From: an uncultured Candidatus Melainabacteria bacterium
Lineage (GTDB): Bacteria > Cyanobacteriota > Vampirovibrionia > Gastranaerophilales > Gastranaerophilaceae
Assembly (NCBI GenBank): GCA_934693215.1
Contig: CAKUVB010000045.1
Span: 1-10,985, forward strand
DNA length: 10,985 nucleotides
Direction of reading: 5' to 3'
Shown here: piece after piece, positions 1 through 5,565 of the stretch
Position numbering within the stretch: position 1 is the first letter of the stretch
Layout: the number at the start of each line of letters is the position of its first letter
Notes under the pieces: model-generated
Databases searched by the model: none
What the model was told of the DNA's origin: nothing
What the model saw: only the letters and a program-made list of their open reading frames with translations
Translations under genes and position numbers: made by a program

Positions 1-841
1 CTTTTGAACCGAGTCCGAGTCCGTTTAAGTTTACATAATTTCTAGTAGCTTCTATATATTTTTCTGCATCTTTGTATTCTTGACTATCTTTTTTATATCT
101 AGGTAAGTTTATCGTATTTTTATGACTCTCTTTCATTTTTGTCATTATTGTTTCTGTACTATTTTTAAGGGTTTCTTCTAAAAATTCCTTACCTTTTCCT
201 TGTCTTACGGCTTCTCTATAAGCAAGGTTAAAATTAATCTCTAAAGGATTATTTCTTACGTTTCTTATAGATTGTTCTGCCCAAGCTTTTGCATATTCAG
301 GTAATAAACCTGCTCGAATGATTTTAGCTGTTTGATCTGCGTGTTTTAATTCATGAGCTATTAATGAAAATTGAGTAGCTTTATCAATCTTTGTGAAAAA
401 TCCGTCAGTATATCCTATTGTATTTAATGTAGGGTTATAACCGCCCTGTAGAGCAAAACAACCTTTATCTGCCCCTAAGTGTTCAATTTTATCGGGTGCA
501 ATTTCATCAAGCTTCATATAATTTTTAAGTTTATCATAAGCTTTATTTATAAAGTTTTCGCCTTTTTCACCTTTTAAATCGTTAAAAATAGCTCGTAATT
601 CTTCTGGGATTTGCTGAATTCGTTTTGCTCGATTATGTTTATTAATAATTATACTACCTATTAATACTATAGTGGCAAGTCCAGCAACAATTAAACCACG
701 TTTTTGATTTTTACTTAAACCTGATTTTTCAAAAGAATCTTGTTGAGTTTCACTATTTTTAGGCCGTAGTTGGGTTTGAACTTTGTTCTGAGGAATTTCA
801 ACAGAATTCGTAAAACGCAAATTTTGAATATTACTTACCAT
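1..841 (-). CDS. Membrane-anchored HExxH zinc metalloprotease-like protein (3' end beyond window)
   Basis: An open frame runs from an ATG at 841 to the left edge without a stop (280 residues visible), so the C-terminus is missing. Residues 1-48 are polar. Residues 49-66 form one hydrophobic membrane segment flanked by Lys/Arg on both sides, which leaves the topology undecided. The soluble part contains H163-E-L-K-H167 followed by A-D-Q, a classic zinc-binding HExxH helix. An N-P-L-E motif follows at 198-201, and E201 is a plausible third zinc ligand, as in gluzincin-type peptidases. The family is not recognised beyond this. The gene lies 36 bp after the radical SAM gene on the same strand, so it is probably co-transcribed with it and the proline-rich peptide, and processing of that peptide is the natural guess. 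There is no clear Shine-Dalgarno before the ATG. The motif and membrane anchor are seen; protease activity and substrate are inferred. Confidence 0.8.
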   Translation of the reverse strand, partial: MVSNIQNLRFTNSVEIPQNKVQTQLRPKNSETQQDSFEKSGLSKNQKRGLIVAGLATIVLIGSIIINKHNRAKRIQQIPEELRAIFNDLKGEKGENFINKAYDKLKNYMKLDEIAPDKIEHLGADKGCFALQGGYNPTLNTIGYTDGFFTKIDKATQFSLIAHELKHADQTAKIIRAGLLPEYAKAWAEQSIRNVRNNPLEINFNLAYREAVRQGKGKEFLEETLKNSTETIMTKMKESHKNTINLPRYKKDSQEYKDAEKYIEATRNYVNLNGLGLGSK

Positions 842-877
842 GCTATATATAATAAAACATTCAGTTGAAAAAATTTG

Positions 878-1885
878 CTATTCATCAAAACCTTGTTGCT
901 CTATTTTGTAAAGGCAAAAAGCACTACCTTGTTGAGTTCTAGGGTTTGTAGGGCAACCTCCTCGACAAATATATTTGTGTTTACATTCGTTACAATATCC
1001 TTTTAGCAACTCTATTTGAGGACATCTATTGTATTTGAATGAGTTGTGGTCAGTCCAGATTTCTTTAAAAGGTCGAGTTTTTATATTACCTTCTGAATTG
1101 TTCATGTTTGGACAGCCTTTTACATTTCCGTCTGCTTCAATGCTTACACTGTATATTCCACATTCGCAACCTCGCCAATTTTGAATATGCAGTTTAGGTT
1201 GTAATTGAGAAAAATATCCAATACAATCAGATTCCATTATATTAATTTTATCTAAATAATTTTCTCGATATTCTGTTATTTTTTTAGCTAAATCATAATA
1301 TTGTTTTTCTGTAAGAAGTTCATCTTTTGGTAATCTTTCGCTAGGTTTTACTATTTGTAATTGCCAAGCATCAACACCTAAGGATATTAACAAATTTAAG
1401 ATATCATCTAACTTGTCATAGTTAGATTGCATTACTGTAGTTGGTATAGCTACATATATTCCGATTTCTTTTAGTTTAGGAACAATCTCGCAAAAATGTT
1501 CAAATATTCCAGAAATACCTCTTACATAGTCGTGTGTTTCCTTGTCCGGGCCATCAAGGCTGATACCAATTGCTGTGTTGGGATATAGCTTTAAGATATC
1601 TAAAACATCGTCATTAATTAGCATTGCATTTGTCATAAATATAGCTTGCATATCAAGACTATTTATTTTTTGCAAAAATAAAGGCCATTCTTTTCTTAAA
1701 AAAGGTTCACCACCGGTAAGTGCAATGGATTGACAGCCTAAATCGTTCATATCTTCTATGAGTGTTAGTATTTCTTGTGTGGAAAGTTCTACAGGCATTG
1801 CCTGTCCGGCATCAATAATACAATGTACACATTTTGCATTACAACGGCGAGTGATTTCTATCGTTGAGGAAAGTAATTTATACAT
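878..1885 (-). CDS. Radical SAM/SPASM peptide-modifying enzyme
   Basis: This is a 335-residue radical SAM enzyme. C15-x3-C19-x2-C22 is the CxxxCxxC motif that binds the SAM-cleaving [4Fe-4S] cluster, and G58-G-E-P61 is the SAM-binding GGEP motif. The C-terminus has a complete SPASM cysteine set for auxiliary Fe-S clusters: C242, C258 (with G253 five residues before it), C298-x2-C301-x5-C307-x3-C311 and C324, plus extra cysteines at 240 and 288. SPASM enzymes typically modify ribosomal peptides (AlbA, PqqE) or act as sulfatase-type maturases. The protein starts almost directly with the radical SAM core, so no N-terminal PqqD-like RRE domain is present. It sits 22 bp after the proline-rich repeat peptide, its probable substrate, and 36 bp before a membrane metalloprotease. 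No Shine-Dalgarno is visible before the ATG, so translation may be coupled to the upstream gene. The fold is certain; the reaction and substrate are inferred. Confidence 0.93.
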   Translation of the reverse strand: MYKLLSSTIEITRRCNAKCVHCIIDAGQAMPVELSTQEILTLIEDMNDLGCQSIALTGGEPFLRKEWPLFLQKINSLDMQAIFMTNAMLINDDVLDILKLYPNTAIGISLDGPDKETHDYVRGISGIFEHFCEIVPKLKEIGIYVAIPTTVMQSNYDKLDDILNLLISLGVDAWQLQIVKPSERLPKDELLTEKQYYDLAKKITEYRENYLDKINIMESDCIGYFSQLQPKLHIQNWRGCECGIYSVSIEADGNVKGCPNMNNSEGNIKTRPFKEIWTDHNSFKYNRCPQIELLKGYCNECKHKYICRGGCPTNPRTQQGSAFCLYKIEQQGFDE

Positions 1886-1907
1886 ATTTTATATATTACA
1901 AATTTGT

Positions 1908-2228
1908 TTATTTCTTGTCAATATTTTCAGGTTTTACTTCAACTTCTGTTGGGACTTCTTTTTGTGGTGGAGCAATAATACCTGCAAGTGGTTGTGGTTT
2001 TTTAGTTGGAGTTTTTGAAGGTACACTTGGTGGGGCAATAATTCCAGCTAATGGAGGAGTAGGATAAGCTGGTGCTTTAGGTGGAACTGTAGGTGGTGTA
2101 ATTAATCCAGCTAATGGTGGAGGAGTAGGTACTTCTGGTTTTTTAGTAGGTGGTGTTACAATTTTTCCCGCTAATGGTTGATTAGTATTTTGTTTAAAAT
2201 TAACTGGTCTAAAACCTACATTGAACAT
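1908..2228 (-). CDS. Proline-rich PLAG-repeat peptide, candidate multi-core RiPP precursor
   Basis: This 106-residue protein matches no family I recognise. Residues 1-17 form a short polar N-terminus with N3, F6, R7, F11 and Q13-N14. Four copies of a hydrophobic motif follow: PLAGKIVTPP (18-27), PLAGLITPP (38-46), PLAGIIAPP (59-67) and PLAGIIAPP (80-88), spaced 20, 21 and 21 residues apart. Linkers rich in Pro, Lys, Thr and Val separate them, and the tail (89-106) is charged. There is no cysteine or tryptophan, only one tyrosine (Y55), and no signal peptide or membrane segment. A strong GGAGA Shine-Dalgarno precedes the ATG. The gene leads an apparent operon with a SPASM enzyme and a membrane protease. 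This suggests a precursor with repeated cores that is modified and then cut. An unmodified proline-rich structural or surface protein is the alternative. Coding status is well supported by the operon position, ribosome site and in-frame repeats. Confidence 0.85.
   Translation of the reverse strand: MFNVGFRPVNFKQNTNQPLAGKIVTPPTKKPEVPTPPPLAGLITPPTVPPKAPAYPTPPLAGIIAPPSVPSKTPTKKPQPLAGIIAPPQKEVPTEVEVKPENIDKK
1965..2177 (-). repeat. Four diverged tandem repeats encoding PLAG-type motifs
   Basis: The four motif copies start at 2177, 2117, 2054 and 1991 on the minus strand, a period of 60-63 bp that keeps the reading frame. The last two encode identical nine-residue motifs, while the first carries one extra residue (PLAGKIVTPP). 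Linker sequence is much less conserved than the motif. This suggests the motif itself is under selection and the repeat is not just recent slippage. Confidence 0.85.
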
Positions 2229-2335
2229 ATTTCACATCTCCATAACGTATCTACATTTATACGAAAACATTTTATTAAAATTTTTTGATAGAATGTGAAA
2301 ATTTTGTTACAAAATAAAGGTGTAAAGAGTTAATT
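2229..2335 (-). promoter_or_regulatory. Leader region of the PLAG-peptide operon with strong ribosome site
   Basis: A GGAGA Shine-Dalgarno (complement of 2237-2241) lies eight bases before the ATG at 2228. A TATAAA hexamer (complement of 2256-2261) could be the -10 box, but no good -35 box is seen at the right spacing, so the promoter call is weak. Further upstream, 2301-2315 is a perfect inverted repeat (ATTTTGT-T-ACAAAAT) that might be an operator or a weak hairpin after the dedA-family gene. No clear terminator separates this operon from the gene ending at 2336, so read-through is possible. Confidence 0.4.
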
Positions 2336-2956
2336 CTATGAATTTTTAAGATGTTTTATGTGTTTATAGATATAAATTCCGCCTAGAATTAAACAGGCAA
2401 CTATTATAATTGCATCAAATTTATGCCAAATAGATTTTAGGGCTTCCATATTTTCGCCCATTTTTACTCCAACAAAAACAAGAAGGTAACACCAAAGTAG
2501 TGAGCCTAAAAAAGTAAGAGTGAAGAATATTCTTTTTCTTGCTCTTAGGATTCCTGCAGGGAAAGATATAAATGTTCTTATTACCGGTAACATTCTACAT
2601 ATAAAAAATGCCCAATCTCCGTATTTATCAACCCATTTGTCAGCATCTTCCAAATCTTTTTGAGAAACTAAGAAATATTTTCCATATTTTTCAACAAAAG
2701 GTCTGCCTCCGAAGTAGCCTAAGTAATATGATGGTATAGAACCTAGTACGCAACCTATAGCTCCAAAAATTTCAGCTATATGAAAGTTCATAACTCCTTT
2801 GTTTACCAAAATACCAGCAAAAGGAAGAACAGCTTCGCTCGGTAGTGGAATGTTACATGATTCAATAGCCATTAGTAAGCTAACACCCAAAGGTCCTAGA
2901 ACAGTTATTATATGCTCCATTGTTTCACTTAGCCATAATAATAAACTATCAATCAT
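2336..2956 (-). CDS. DedA family (VTT/SNARE-associated domain) inner-membrane protein
   Basis: This 206-residue polytopic membrane protein has the usual DedA length and motifs. E32-S-C-N-I-P-L-P-S-E41 is the conserved acidic E..PxPxE region. It is followed by a Gly/Ser/Tyr-rich stretch (G72-S ... Y77-Y-L-G ... G83-G) and then F118-I-C-R121-M-L-P-V-I-R127-T-F-I-S-F-P-A-G135, which carries the two functionally important arginines of the family. Two further hydrophobic helices lie near 145-165 and 180-198, and the tail is Lys/His-rich. DedA proteins act in the cytoplasmic membrane; members are implicated in proton-motive-force homeostasis and in flipping undecaprenyl phosphate or phospholipids. 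The gene starts 25 bp after lepA ends and has a very strong AGGGGGAG ribosome site (complement of 2963-2970) six bases before the ATG, so it is probably the second gene of a lepA operon. The exact substrate cannot be read from the sequence. Confidence 0.93.
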   Translation of the reverse strand: MIDSLLLWLSETMEHIITVLGPLGVSLLMAIESCNIPLPSEAVLPFAGILVNKGVMNFHIAEIFGAIGCVLGSIPSYYLGYFGGRPFVEKYGKYFLVSQKDLEDADKWVDKYGDWAFFICRMLPVIRTFISFPAGILRARKRIFFTLTFLGSLLWCYLLVFVGVKMGENMEALKSIWHKFDAIIIVACLILGGIYIYKHIKHLKNS

Positions 2957-2981
2957 ATTTCACTCCCCCTGATTTTTTATT

Positions 2982-4787
2982 TTAACCTTCGTCATTAAGG
3001 CTCAAAACTGCCATGAATGCCTCTTGTGGAACTTCTACTTTACCGACAGCTTTCATACGTTTTTTACCACGTTTTTGTTTTTCTAAAAGTTTGCGTTTTC
3101 TTGAAATATCACCACCATAACATTTATCAAGTACACTTTTTCTTAATGCTTTGATGTTTGTACGGGCAATAACTCTACCGCCTACGGCAGCTTGAATAGG
3201 GACTTCAAATAACTGACGAGGAATAATATCTTTTAATTTTGCAGTTAGTTTTTGTCCGATATAAAACGCACTATCTTCGTGACAGATTACAGACAACGCA
3301 TCAACAACTTCATTTGCTAAAAGAACATCAAGTTTTACGAGTTTTGAACGTTTGTAATCAACAAATTCGTAATCAAGGCTAGCATAACCTTTTGAACGAG
3401 ATTTTAATTGGTCATAAAAATCTGTAATAACTTCACTTAGCGGTATATGATAAACAAGTTCTTGTCTGACCTTGTCTATATAGTGCATATTTATAAATAT
3501 GCCTCGTTTAGATTGAGATAAATCCATTAATGTTCCGACAAACTCGTTTGGAGTTATTATAGAAACTTTAACGTAAGGTTCTTCAATATAATCTCTAACT
3601 TGTGCTGGAGGTAGGTTTGCAGGGTTATCAATTTCTACAACCTCTCCGTCAGTTTTGTGAACTTTATAAATTACAGATGGAGCTGTTGTAACGATAGAAA
3701 GATTGTACTCTCGTTCTAATCTTTCTTGTGCAATTTCCATATGTAACATACCTAAGAATCCGCAACGGAAACCAAATCCCAAAGCTGATGATGTCTCAGG
3801 CTCAAATGTGATACTACTATCTGAAAGTTTTAGTTTTTCTAAAGCTTCTTTAAGTTCGTGGTAATCTTCGTTATCAACAGGGTAAAGCCCTGAGAATACC
3901 ATAGGTAAAGCTTCTTTATATCCCGGAAGTGGTTCTTTTGCAGGACGTTCAACGTGAGTAACGGTATCACCAACAAAACGAGTAATTTCTTTTATTGAAC
4001 CCGCAAAATATCCTACATCACCGCAAACAAGTTTTTTTACAGGAACTCGTGCCGGTGTTGAATATCCGAGTTCAACAATTTCATATTCTTTTCCGGAAGC
4101 TAAGAACTTAACCTTATCACCAAGCTCCATTTCTCCATCAACGATTTTGAAATAACAAAGAGTTCCTAAATAAGGGTCATACGCACTATCAAACACTAAT
4201 GCTCTTAGAGGCTTTTCAATAGTATCCTCTGGAGGTGGCATGTAGTTTACAATAGCTTCTAAGACTTCGTGAATGTTTTCACCCGTTTTAGCACTAACAG
4301 GAATAGCCATTGATGCATCTATACCAAGAGTTTCTTCTATTTCTTCTTTTACTCTTTCTACATCTGCTGATGGTAAGTCTATTTTGTTTATAACCGGAAT
4401 AATTTCCAAATTTTGTTCTGCAGCTAAATATACATTCGCTAAAGTTTGAGCTTCGACACCTTGTGTTGCATCAACAATTAATAATGCACCTTCGCAAGCT
4501 GCTAATGAACGTGATACTTCATAAGAAAAATCAACGTGTCCGGGGGTATCAATTAAATTAAGAATATAATCCTTGCCGTCATTAGCTTTGTAGTGCATTC
4601 TTGCAGAATTTAGTTTGATAGTGATACCACGTTCTCTTTCGATATCCATAGTATCCATCAACTGATTTTGCATATCTCTTTTAGCACTCGTTTCAGTTGC
4701 CTCTAATAATCTATCAGCAAGTGTAGATTTACCATGGTCGATATGCGCTATTATACAAAAGTTTCTAACATTATCTCTATATTTCAT
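2982..4787 (-). CDS. lepA: Elongation factor 4 (LepA), ribosome-associated GTPase
   Basis: At 601 residues this is full-length EF4. The GTPase motifs are complete: P-loop A14-H-I-D-H-G-K-S-T22, switch I R51-E-R-G-I-T56, D80-T-P-G-H84 with the catalytic His84, N134-K-I-D137, and a later S-A-K-T-G. The family-specific C-terminus is present, with the RKSVLDKCYGGD stretch and the Lys/Arg-rich run R-K-R-K-L-L-E-K-Q-K-R-G-K-K. LepA is a translational GTPase that binds the 70S ribosome and has been linked to back-translocation, translation initiation and ribosome assembly. It lies upstream of the dedA-family gene on the same strand. No Shine-Dalgarno precedes the ATG, but a perfect TATAAT ends six bases before it, so the transcript may be leaderless. 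Identification is essentially certain. Confidence 0.98.
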   Translation of the reverse strand: MKYRDNVRNFCIIAHIDHGKSTLADRLLEATETSAKRDMQNQLMDTMDIERERGITIKLNSARMHYKANDGKDYILNLIDTPGHVDFSYEVSRSLAACEGALLIVDATQGVEAQTLANVYLAAEQNLEIIPVINKIDLPSADVERVKEEIEETLGIDASMAIPVSAKTGENIHEVLEAIVNYMPPPEDTIEKPLRALVFDSAYDPYLGTLCYFKIVDGEMELGDKVKFLASGKEYEIVELGYSTPARVPVKKLVCGDVGYFAGSIKEITRFVGDTVTHVERPAKEPLPGYKEALPMVFSGLYPVDNEDYHELKEALEKLKLSDSSITFEPETSSALGFGFRCGFLGMLHMEIAQERLEREYNLSIVTTAPSVIYKVHKTDGEVVEIDNPANLPPAQVRDYIEEPYVKVSIITPNEFVGTLMDLSQSKRGIFINMHYIDKVRQELVYHIPLSEVITDFYDQLKSRSKGYASLDYEFVDYKRSKLVKLDVLLANEVVDALSVICHEDSAFYIGQKLTAKLKDIIPRQLFEVPIQAAVGGRVIARTNIKALRKSVLDKCYGGDISRKRKLLEKQKRGKKRMKAVGKVEVPQEAFMAVLSLNDEG

Positions 4788-4799
4788 AAAACTATTATA
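4788..4799 (-). promoter_or_regulatory. Possible -10 box of lepA, predicting a leaderless transcript
   Basis: The complement of 4794-4799 reads TATAAT, followed by AGTTTT and the lepA ATG. Transcription would start at or within a base or two of the ATG. The -35 hexamer at 17-bp spacing (ACTAAC) is poor, so this call rests on the exact -10 consensus and the absence of any Shine-Dalgarno. Upstream, 4825-4837 is a small palindrome (GAATTT-T-AAATTC), nested inside a pair of AAACATA/TATGTTT arms (4804-4810 and 4850-4856). Confidence 0.45.
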
Positions 4800-4859
4800 G
4801 CTTAAACATATTTAGAGTTAGTAGGAATTTTAAATTCATCAAAATTATGTATGTTTGTT

Positions 4860-5183
4860 TTATGCAACTTTTAGTTTAAAACCAAGTTGTTTTAGAATTT
4901 TTCCGACAGTATCTAGGCGAGGAACTCTTTCTCCTTTGAACATTTCATAAAGAGCAGCTCTTGTTACTCCTGCTTTTTTAGCAAAATCGGAAATAGATTC
5001 TCTTGATTTGATAACGAGTTCTAATGATTGAAAAAATGCATCATAATCTCCATCTTCAAGAAATTCTTCAATAGTCGCATTCAAAAATTCTTTTTGATAT
5101 TCTGAATCTTTTAGTTGATTAATTACATATTCTTCATGTGAAATTGTATTTGAAAATATTCTTTCTAATTTATTCTTATCCAT
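4860..5183 (-). CDS. HI1420-type (HigA-like) antitoxin with HTH domain
   Basis: This is a 107-residue antitoxin. The N-terminal half is a helical, acidic region (E-E-F-L-E-D-G-D-Y-D-A-F-F, about 39-51) typical of the 'probable addiction module antidote' family. The C-terminal half is an XRE-like helix-turn-helix: S65-D-F-A-K-K-A-G-V-T-R-A-A-L-Y79, then F-K-G-E-R-V-P and a final G-F-K-L-K. It should neutralise the adjacent RelE/ParE-fold toxin and repress the operon by binding DNA. The start chosen is the ATG at 5183, because AAGGG (complement of 5190-5194) lies six bases before it; the frame could extend to a TTG at 5198, but that has no ribosome site. The start overlaps the toxin gene by eight bases, as expected for translational coupling. 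Family call is strong; DNA-binding role is from family knowledge. Confidence 0.92.
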   Translation of the reverse strand: MDKNKLERIFSNTISHEEYVINQLKDSEYQKEFLNATIEEFLEDGDYDAFFQSLELVIKSRESISDFAKKAGVTRAALYEMFKGERVPRLDTVGKILKQLGFKLKVA

Positions 5184-5502
5184 TTTCAACCCTTTCAATA
5201 AAATCTTTTATATATAGTTTTGCATTTTCTATATCTTTGGACTGGGAAGCTTTATCTCCTGCACATAATAATAAAATAATGGTATTATCAATTTCGTAAA
5301 AATATATTCTTATGCCGTTTCCAAATTTGCATCGAAGTTCGTATAAATATTCATCAAGCCGTTTTACATCACCATAATTTCCATTTTCTATTCGTTTTAA
5401 TCTCATTTCAATGCGGGCTCTTATGGCTTTATCAAACTTTTTCATTGACATTGCAAATGGACTTTTGCCATTTGTTAAAGTATATTGCCTAATTATTTTC
5501 AT
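5176..5502 (-). CDS. HI1419-type (Gp49/HigB-like) RelE/ParE-superfamily toxin
   Basis: This 108-residue toxin has the hallmark sequence of the 'probable addiction module killer protein' group. It has a basic helix K25-A-I-R-A-R-I-E-M-R-L-K-R37, then E39-N-G-N-Y-G-D45, the L53-Y-E-L-R57 strand, F60-G-N-G-I-R-I-Y67, the L77-L-L-C-A-G-D-K84 strand and S86-Q-S-K-D-I-E-N-A-K95. RelE/HigB relatives usually cleave mRNA on the ribosome, but other members of the fold act differently, so the target is not certain. The gene precedes its antitoxin, the HigBA order. The ATG at 5502 was chosen over an in-frame TTG at 5529 because the longer form would start inside the operator and promoter. A TTGACT-17-TACAAT promoter ends six bases before this ATG with no Shine-Dalgarno, so the mRNA may be leaderless. 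Confidence 0.92.
   Translation of the reverse strand: MKIIRQYTLTNGKSPFAMSMKKFDKAIRARIEMRLKRIENGNYGDVKRLDEYLYELRCKFGNGIRIYFYEIDNTIILLLCAGDKASQSKDIENAKLYIKDFIERVENG
5184..5194 (-). promoter_or_regulatory. Ribosome binding site of the antitoxin (decides its start)
   Basis: AAGGG (complement of 5190-5194) lies six bases before the ATG at 5183, within the last codons of the toxin gene. It gives the antitoxin its own efficient initiation while the toxin has no visible ribosome site, which fits the usual excess of antitoxin over toxin. Confidence 0.7.
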
Positions 5503-5508
5503 ACTAAC

Positions 5509-5537
5509 ATTGTATCGTATTCGATACAAAAAGTCAA
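5509..5537 (-). promoter_or_regulatory. Promoter of the toxin-antitoxin operon
   Basis: On the minus strand a TTGACT -35 box (complement of 5532-5537) and a TACAAT -10 box (complement of 5509-5514) are separated by exactly 17 bp. Each matches consensus at five of six bases. Predicted transcription starts near 5502, the toxin ATG. Confidence 0.75.
5510..5529. promoter_or_regulatory. Perfect 20-bp inverted repeat, probable antitoxin operator
   Basis: TTGTATCG-TATT-CGATACAA has two perfect eight-base arms around a four-base centre. It covers nearly all of the -10 box and most of the spacer of the toxin-antitoxin promoter, so a bound HTH antitoxin would block RNA polymerase. It also lies 36 bp before the divergent mutS2 start. 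The symmetry is seen directly; binding by the antitoxin is inferred from the family. Confidence 0.8.
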
Positions 5538-5553
5538 TTTAGATAGTCTGTGT

Positions 5554-5565
5554 TATTATAAATGT
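5554..5565 (+). promoter_or_regulatory. Possible -10 box of mutS2, predicting a leaderless transcript
   Basis: TATTAT at 5554-5559 matches the -10 consensus at five of six bases and is followed by AAATGT and the ATG at 5566. No Shine-Dalgarno is present. The -35 region at 17-bp spacing (AAGTCA, 5531-5536) is poor and overlaps the -35 box of the divergent toxin-antitoxin promoter. Confidence 0.4.

Noticed and set aside
1758..2067. Plus-strand frames with repeated GGAIIPA(N/S)G over the PLAG region
   Set aside because: They are the antisense reading of the PLAG repeats. The minus frame has a ribosome site, fits the operon spacing with the radical SAM gene and has a coherent composition.
1965..2177. 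CRISPR-like array (60-63 bp periodic repeats)
   Set aside because: The periodicity keeps the reading frame and encodes a conserved peptide motif; repeat units are diverged and there are no unique spacers of constant length or cas genes.
5184..5198. Longer antitoxin starting at a TTG at 5198
   Set aside because: No ribosome site precedes it, whereas AAGGG sits six bases before the ATG at 5183.
5503..5529. Longer toxin starting at a TTG at 5529
   Set aside because: The start would lie upstream of the predicted transcription start and inside the operator; the ATG at 5502 fits the promoter and the family N-terminus.
5485..5565. N-terminal extension of mutS2 by 27 codons
   Set aside because: It would overlap the toxin start, promoter and operator, has no ribosome site, and the 785-residue form from 5566 already matches family length.
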